DNA of 64,000 bases from Ophioderma brevispina (taxonomy: Eukaryota; Echinodermata; Ophiuroidea; Amphilepidida; Ophiodermatidae), in assembly GCA_023653785.1 (NCBI GenBank), contig JAMKCH010087987.1, positions 1 through 64,000 of the forward strand, in the 5' to 3' direction. How positions within the stretch are numbered: position 1 is the first letter of the stretch; the number at the start of each line of letters is the position of its first letter. The translations under genes and the position numbers were made by a program. Below, one piece after another: positions 58,564 through 64,000 of the stretch. The notes beneath the pieces are model-generated. The model was not told the origin of the DNA, did not search any database, and saw only the letters and a program-made list of their open reading frames with translations.

Positions 58564-58768
58564 AGTATACACTCTTCGCCGTGAAGACGTTTTTGGCCAT
58601 GTATGACATGTCGATTACCTTTTAAGAGCCCTCGATCAAGTTTTGTTTAGCAAACACAATATAAATATGGCATTTGCTGAAAGCACCATCGAGATTTCTA
58701 CTCTCCGCTGGGAATTTCACCTACAGCGAGATTTGACTCAAAGTCAAAGATAATTCGCTTTATTAATT
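58564..58768 (+). repeat. Direct repeat, copy 1 (left of CCAATATTGG element)
   Basis: Aligned with 60918-61100: GTGAAGACGTTTTTGGCCATGT, TCGATTACCTTTTAAGAGCCCTCGATCAAG, AACACAATA.AA.TATGGCAT, GCACCATCGAGATTTC, GGGAATTTCAC and GACTCAAA occur in both in order. Copy 2 is slightly shorter. No coding sequence is present. Confidence 0.85.
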
Positions 58769-59055
58769 TCATTGGCCATATGCACGTGTTTTAATCAGTT
58801 CCGCTCAAGCGAACCGCAGGACAAAAATCCGGCAACTTCAAATTGACGTGTGCACCAAAACCTAGATTGAGCGTGGTGGTGATATCTGATTGCTAGGTGT
58901 AAGGTGGCGATGGCCTGGAACCAGAGAGTGTTTTGAACCAATCCCATGATGCATTGCAATACCTCTATACTGTACTAAACAGATGTCAGTACTTAGGGAT
59001 AAAAGTGTTCCAAAAGTTTAAGAACCACAAGACATTTCATGATCATGCTAAAAAG

Positions 59056-59066
59056 TCCCTAAGTAC
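59056..59066. repeat. 11-bp inverse of 58989-58999 at the element edge
   Basis: TCCCTAAGTAC here is the exact inverse of GTACTTAGGGA at 58989-58999. It overlaps the left end of the element at 59063, so the pair may be part of a flanking hairpin or an older terminal structure. Confidence 0.6.
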
Positions 59067-60046
59067 CCAGATAGCACTGCAATGGTGGTCCAATACTGGA
59101 CCAATATTTATTATTTATTGGTCCTATATTGGTTTGCAATATTGGATAAATATATTTTGCTCATTGGCCCAATATTGGCCATTATCATGTTTTGAGGAGT
59201 CCAAGTGTGTGAAAATATCGGATCCAAAACATGATAATGATAAAATTGGATGTTTTACACCCAATATTAATTGGTCTCGCCCAATATTTTTGCAACTCAT
59301 AGCTCAACCAATTAATTTGGGCTTAATCGATCCAATTTTATATCAATATTGGCCAAATATTGATACAATATTGGTTATATATTGGATCAATGTTGGGCCC
59401 AAGCTGGCCCTGTTTATTTTGTTCTCTACACTGGACCAATACTGGACCAATGATTGTAACCAATGTTGTACCGGTGTTGTGCCAATGCTGACCCTATGTT
59501 CTTTTACAACAATTATTTTAATGGAATTTTTTTCAAGCTGCTATTTTTAAATAAATTAATTAGATAATTTCGAGCTACTCACATAGTTAATATTTTTAAT
59601 GAAACTGGTATAATATAGTATAATGTCATTGAAACAATGTGCTCTGTTTAAAACACCCATTGCCGAGACATATTAGTGTATTCCTGTATTTGACTGAGTT
59701 CTCGCCCTGCTATTTTTAAGCAATCAATTGCTTTTAAGTCAATAATGGGCCAATGTTATCCCAATAATTGGCTCTATATTGGCTGCTTGTCTTGGGTCAA
59801 TATTCTTCACCAATATTGGACCAGTAAGGGGTGGCGATATGAAGCCGATGCCACAGCTGCCAATGGAAAATCATTATTGGGGCAATATGCAATAGCCACG
59901 TGTTACCGATGCCAATATTACCAACGGAATACAATTATTGCCCTTGGAGAGCCAATGAAGGACCAATAAAGGCCACCAACATAATGCCGATGCCAAGATT
60001 ACCAATGGGGAACCATTGGGCCAATATATGCGTGCTATGTGGGTAC
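59063..60046. mobile_element. CCAATATTGG element with 15-bp inverted ends
   Basis: The left end GTACCCAGATAGCAC (59063-59077) and right end GTGCTATGTGGGTAC (60032-60046) are inverted with one mismatch. Inside are two blocks rich in CCAATATTGG, CCAATAT and TTGG words (about 59085-59500 and 59745-60030), separated by ordinary AT-rich DNA. The second block, reversed, resembles the 62-bp minisatellite at 11445-11930. No transposase is encoded. The window's longest frame (205 codons, 58933-59550) lies over the first block; its product is Trp/Tyr/Pro/Ile-rich and repetitive, because the repeat happens to avoid stops, so I do not call it a gene. Confidence 0.8.
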
Positions 60047-60275
60047 AAACGCTTTGTGGGCTAAAATGTGCATAAAAGTCATGGGTTTCAAGTGTTAAGA
60101 ATAGGATTTTTGTGGGATCACATGACTCTATTGTGGTCAAATTTTCCAAAACAGGTGCATTGTGGGATTGACTCAATACACCATCTGGCGTGGCATTTAG
60201 CCCGTTACCATCATAAAAAGTGTTTTTGGTTCCTTTATCTATTTCAGTGTGCGTACGTGTTTTATTCTCAAATGA

Positions 60276-60334
60276 GTGAATGTCACTCTTTTATAGTGAC
60301 TGCAGGCCCCACTCAGAAAAGAGTGAAATTTCAC
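60276..60334. repeat. Small inverted repeat (AAAAGAGTGA arms)
   Basis: GTGAATGTCACTCTTTT (60276-60292) and AAAAGAGTGAAATTTCAC (60317-60334) are inverted with about two differences, around a 24-base centre. Size and form suggest a small MITE remnant. Confidence 0.72.
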
Positions 60335-60917
60335 ACCTTTAATTCAAAGACCAAAATTGGATCAAATTTTCTCTTGATTACTTACAAAATGGTATTTTAA
60401 AATATTAAGAGTAAATTTCACCAAAGGAATTATTTTAATTATTCACACACTTGGTTCATCACTCATTTTGCATCTCTATTTGCTTAGTTAAAATACTCAT
60501 AGTTGTATAGGTATTTCTTCGCTTTTCAATTACACCACACATTTCAAATTCTACAGAAATATTTGCCTTTAGTAACCCGTTTGCAAGTTACGGCTTGCAC
60601 TGTTAATTAACGGCAATATCACCGTAAATTGCGGATTGTACAAATTTTCCTGCAATTATACAGACAAATTGCAGAGTCTGGCCGTTATTTTTTACCTAAA
60701 TCCGTAAAACTACTTTATGACATCCGTGTATATAGTGCTTCGTGTCTTACAATTCAAGGTCGCCATCATTTAATGGTAGAACATTATTATCTCTGATGGA
60801 ATGGCTTTAGTATAGGCATATAATTCGCTCAACTGAACAATTGACAGCTACTCTACGAGCATAAAAAACCTTAAAGATGAAATTCTCGTATCAACTTTGA
60901 TCTGCCATTCCCATAAA

Positions 60918-61100
60918 TGTATAAGCTCTTCTCTGGATGTGAAGCTATTTTTGGCTATGTCAATTACCTTCTAAGAGCCCTTGATCAAAGCTAACACAAT
61001 AGAATTATGGCATATATACTCAAGGCACCATTGAGATTTCGCCTTGGCGCTAGGAATTTCACACACAGGGTGACTCAAAAGCTATTGAGGTTTATTATCG
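60918..61100 (+). repeat. Direct repeat, copy 2 (right of CCAATATTGG element)
   Basis: Second copy of 58564-58768: GTGAAGCTATTTTTGGCTATGT, CAATTACCTTCTAAGAGCCCTTGATCAAAG, CACCATTGAGATTTCGCC and GGGTGACTCAAA. The two copies are about 2.35 kb apart. Confidence 0.85.
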
Positions 61101-61312
61101 CCCCCTAGTCATTTGTCTCTCAAGCGGTGATCGGATATCCGCGCGGATGAGCGTAGCTGTGTTCGATAAATAAGAAAAAAATGCATCTATACGATATTGC
61201 CATGAGTCCCATTTTCGGTAAAAAATTGGGCTCAATCTCGAGCCAAAATTTCCCAAATTGAGAACAGAGATGACCAATATCTGTTAAAATGGCCCCAAAA
61301 ATCTGCATCTAG

Positions 61313-61482
61313 GGTATAACAATGGGTCTCATTGGGAATCTATACGGTATAACAATGGGTTACAATAGAACGCTCTATGTAAATGTCTTGCTACATTTTG
61401 AAAGATATTCGCGAATGATGGGTTACAATAGAACACTCTATTAAATTTCTTGCTACATTTTGAAAGATATTCACGAAATGTC
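61313..61482. repeat. 63-bp tandem duplication with a shorter repeat in front
   Basis: GGGTTACAATAGAACGCTCT at 61357 recurs with one change at 61420, and the rest of each unit (CTTGCTACATTTTGAAAGATATTC) also matches, so two 63-base units are present. Ahead of them GGTATAACAATGGGT occurs twice (61313 and 61347). Confidence 0.9.
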
Positions 61483-62014
61483 AAGGCTTTGGCTGATAAA
61501 CAAGGTCGACGATTCAAAACGTGATATCATTTCTTTGTTTGGATTAATTCAAAATCGCATGAATTATTTTCCCCGTTAGTTAAACTATAAGTCAGTATAG
61601 TTATCACACATGAGTTAACCTTTTAAATATTGAATTTTTTTAACAGATTAAGTAGTTTCAACATGAATCATTTCATAATGGCCTCAGTTAAGATTTTATT
61701 AATATTTTTTGTGTGCACGATGAAAATGCTCTGCTCAATTTTCAAACAACAAAATAATTTATGAAAATTTGTTATACTTATATTTACATTAATTGATGTA
61801 GCCATTTTACCATTAAACATTATTAGTAGCCCCTAACTGATGTGTCACAGATACAAAATACAATTCTATCATAATATGTTAAAGCCAAAAATATATTTAA
61901 AAAAATTGTTTTTGTATGCAAGTTAAGCACTCGAAATACATGTCCAATAGACTAACTGAGCTTTGGGTGTTTCAATCATAATTTTGAATGCGTTTATCCA
62001 CCTTGCCATGTGCT

Positions 62015-62460
62015 TCCATTACTTTGTGTGTCTACTATTATATTTGTGTCTATTACTTTGTTTCTGTTATTAAACTATGTATCTATCAATTTGTATCCAT
62101 ATTAATCTGTGTCTCTCTCTAATCATTTGCCTCTCTATCATTCTGTTCTGTCTTTTTTACTTTGTTTCGCTATTGTTTATCTCTATATTACTTTTATTTG
62201 CCTATTTGTTCGTTTATTATTTTGTGCCTGTATAGTAATTTGTATCTTTTGGTATCTCTTTTTGTGTCACTTTTAAATGTGTCTCTATTTTTGTGTCTCT
62301 GTTACTTTGTGCCTGTATTTTTCTACTACATTGGCTCTATACTTTTGTGTTTCAATTTGTGTCTATTACTTTTTCTAATACTGTGTGTCTCTATCACCTT
62401 GTTTTGCTATTTTTTGGTTTTGTTATGTGTGTTCAGTACTCTGTGTTTTGTTATAATAGC
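62015..62460. repeat. Pyrimidine-rich degenerate minisatellite
   Basis: Plus-strand words of the type TTTGTGTCTCTATTAC and TTTGTGTCTGTTACTTTG repeat at roughly 16-20 base intervals. Purines are scarce except for the G of GTGTCT and the A of TATTAC. The 104-codon frame at 62162-62476, very rich in Leu, Phe, Tyr and Cys, is an artefact of this composition. Confidence 0.85.
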
Positions 62461-64000
62461 TAAGCCAAAGTTTTAGTCAGTATACCTACAGAAAAGCTAT
62501 TCAACAATCGTGGTTATGAAAACTCGTTAACTTAACTGACTGCTTACGACCCCATTCACCGAGCCATGTTGTTGAATCGTCTATAAGAAGTCAAGTAGAG
62601 GTGAATGTATATACATGTCTCACTGTCAGCGATGTATTGCAGTTGCATTTATGACGCTAGATATATATATTTATGTAAAAGAACAGGCCTACATTCCTGT
62701 ACGACTTAGTAGTATATAGGTCTTAAGGACCACACATAATTTAGAGCCGCCGTTCTGAATGCTCACAATATATGATGCGATAGGGTGGGTCCTTACGATG
62801 TAGAATTGTATGTAATGCTTGATTCATTCACTACTGCATATAATCGCTTGAAGTCTTAGAAGCTTGCATAAACCATACAGAAATCTTGGCTGATTACTAA
62901 ACAATTTATGTGCGAGCGCAACAAATCTGAATTCATTCATGTCACATCTCGCCTTTAGATGACGGAGACACCTCCGCTTCCAGAGATTGGAATTCCAGGT
63001 GTTGACCCAGTTGGGTGATCTTGAAGTGTAGCGTATAACGATCGTTTATCAATATCGTCTCACATGACAAACTTGTGTCTGCTGCAACCCTCGCCTTCGC
63101 CTTAGGGATTGTAGGACAGACAGTTTAAAACCACAGCGAGTTGCGTCAAAACTACAGTACGTCCTTTGCTTTCGATCACTTGACGCACAAGCCCAGCGTC
63201 AGCCGACGCTCTAACTGTATTTGGGTAGCGTTGACTTTCGATGCATCAGCATTAGTTTATAAGCTTTCTTGAACTGCTGCAAATTGTAATTTGTGTGAAG
63301 TATTTTCCATCGATGTCTATCTTTGCATGTATATGTATTGCGTTATCAATATATCATTGTATATTGTGTGTTTTTATAAAACTTGATTTGTATTTGAAGC
63401 ATAATGTCCATCCTTAAAGTGGTTTAACCTTTGATCGATATTAAGGAATCCTCCATACGTCCTAAAATAAATTAAACGAGACGCTAAGAACGGATCTACA
63501 GTTAATCACACTGGTTCACATTTACCAGAGTCTATAAATATTGAACTCTTGAATATCAGAACTAAAAAGCAGAGTATTCTGTCATGGGTTTTGGAGGCCT
63601 TTTTTACAGGTTTGTTTTCAGACGATGCAGCATAACGCAATATGACGGCGAAAGGAATACATATCTATGCACCGCATAATACGCTCAGAGTTATTGTCGA
63701 AACGTATTTCAATTTAGAACTGAAAAATAATTCAATAAAGCGCAGTGAATGTACTGTGCATTCATTCTTAATACCCGGCATGTAGGCGGGCTCCCTGTTT
63801 TTTGTTCAAACCGTAAAATAGGAAGTAATAATGTTGGCTTTACTTAAGCGCGTGATGTCAAATCTTCTGCCCTACATCTGCTTCCCGTATTTCATTCATT
63901 CAACTGCATGCTGTCTATCGGTTTTCTGTTTTATGTGTTGATCTTCAGTATTTTTTGTACCTTTGTAATCCATATTATTGCTCTATGACGATCTAACTGC
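62461..64000. other. Unassigned DNA, no gene seen
   Basis: No open frame above the reporting size and no recognisable repeat, RNA or mobile element. The stretch at 62940-63240 is somewhat richer in G and C, without coding features. Confidence 0.3.

Noticed and set aside
58933..59550. 205-codon ORF, the longest in the window
   Set aside because: It lies over CCAATATTGG repeats. The predicted chain is a loose Trp/Tyr/Pro/Ile/Asp repetition that arises wherever this repeat avoids stops, and it crosses the element border.
62162..62476. 104-codon Leu/Phe/Cys-rich possible membrane protein
   Set aside because: It follows from the pyrimidine-rich repeat composition; there is no non-repetitive part.
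1..64000. CRISPR arrays, bacterial operons or phage-type systems
   Set aside because: The repeats are of eukaryotic transposon or minisatellite type, there is no gene packing, and no prokaryotic protein family was seen.

Overview
The window reads as non-coding, repeat-dominated nuclear DNA of an animal. It is AT-rich, with no operon-like gene packing, and every protein similarity I can recognise belongs to a retrotransposon. The element mix fits a marine invertebrate deuterostome (echinoderm, hemichordate or lancelet-like): CR1/L2-type LINEs, one of them with a degenerate 2A-like motif plus a zinc-finger segment, a Tx1/L1-type LINE, a tRNA-headed SINE with an L2-type tail, and many foldback elements. 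The species cannot be fixed from the sequence. I found no convincing host protein-coding gene, rRNA or intact tRNA. A few anonymous ORFs are listed at low confidence.

Layout. 1-4400: one copy of a ~1.3 kb duplicated segment, interrupted by a 5'-truncated CR1/L2 LINE. The empty counterpart lies at 41890-43190. 6708-7190: ~160-bp tandem repeat. 11445-11930: ~62-bp CCAATAT minisatellite. 14629-15365 and 40521-40976: two copies, in opposite orientation, of a non-autonomous terminal-inverted-repeat (TIR) element. 15591-19690: a nearly complete CR1/L2-type LINE on the minus strand with a C-rich tract in its 3' part. 21180-22330: a repeat family present in both orientations. 25800-28953: a Tx1-like LINE whose 3' end and downstream flank are tandemly duplicated (27995-30426). 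37630-37740 and 40092-40382: tRNA-derived elements. 46314-49517: a large inverted repeat with a GC-looped palindrome at the inner end of each arm. 50760-53515: a direct duplication whose second copy carries an extra foldback element. 53800-54380: two more foldbacks. 58564-61100: a direct duplication bracketing a ~1 kb element with 15-bp inverted ends and internal CCAATATTGG arrays. 61313-62460: short tandem repeats.

No set of genes here works as a pathway. What the window records is successive insertion, duplication and decay. Duplicated copies differ by many one- or two-base indels, so part of the ORF breakage may come from sequence error and not from true decay. Boundaries are estimates by eye; terminal-repeat positions are more exact than internal domain limits.
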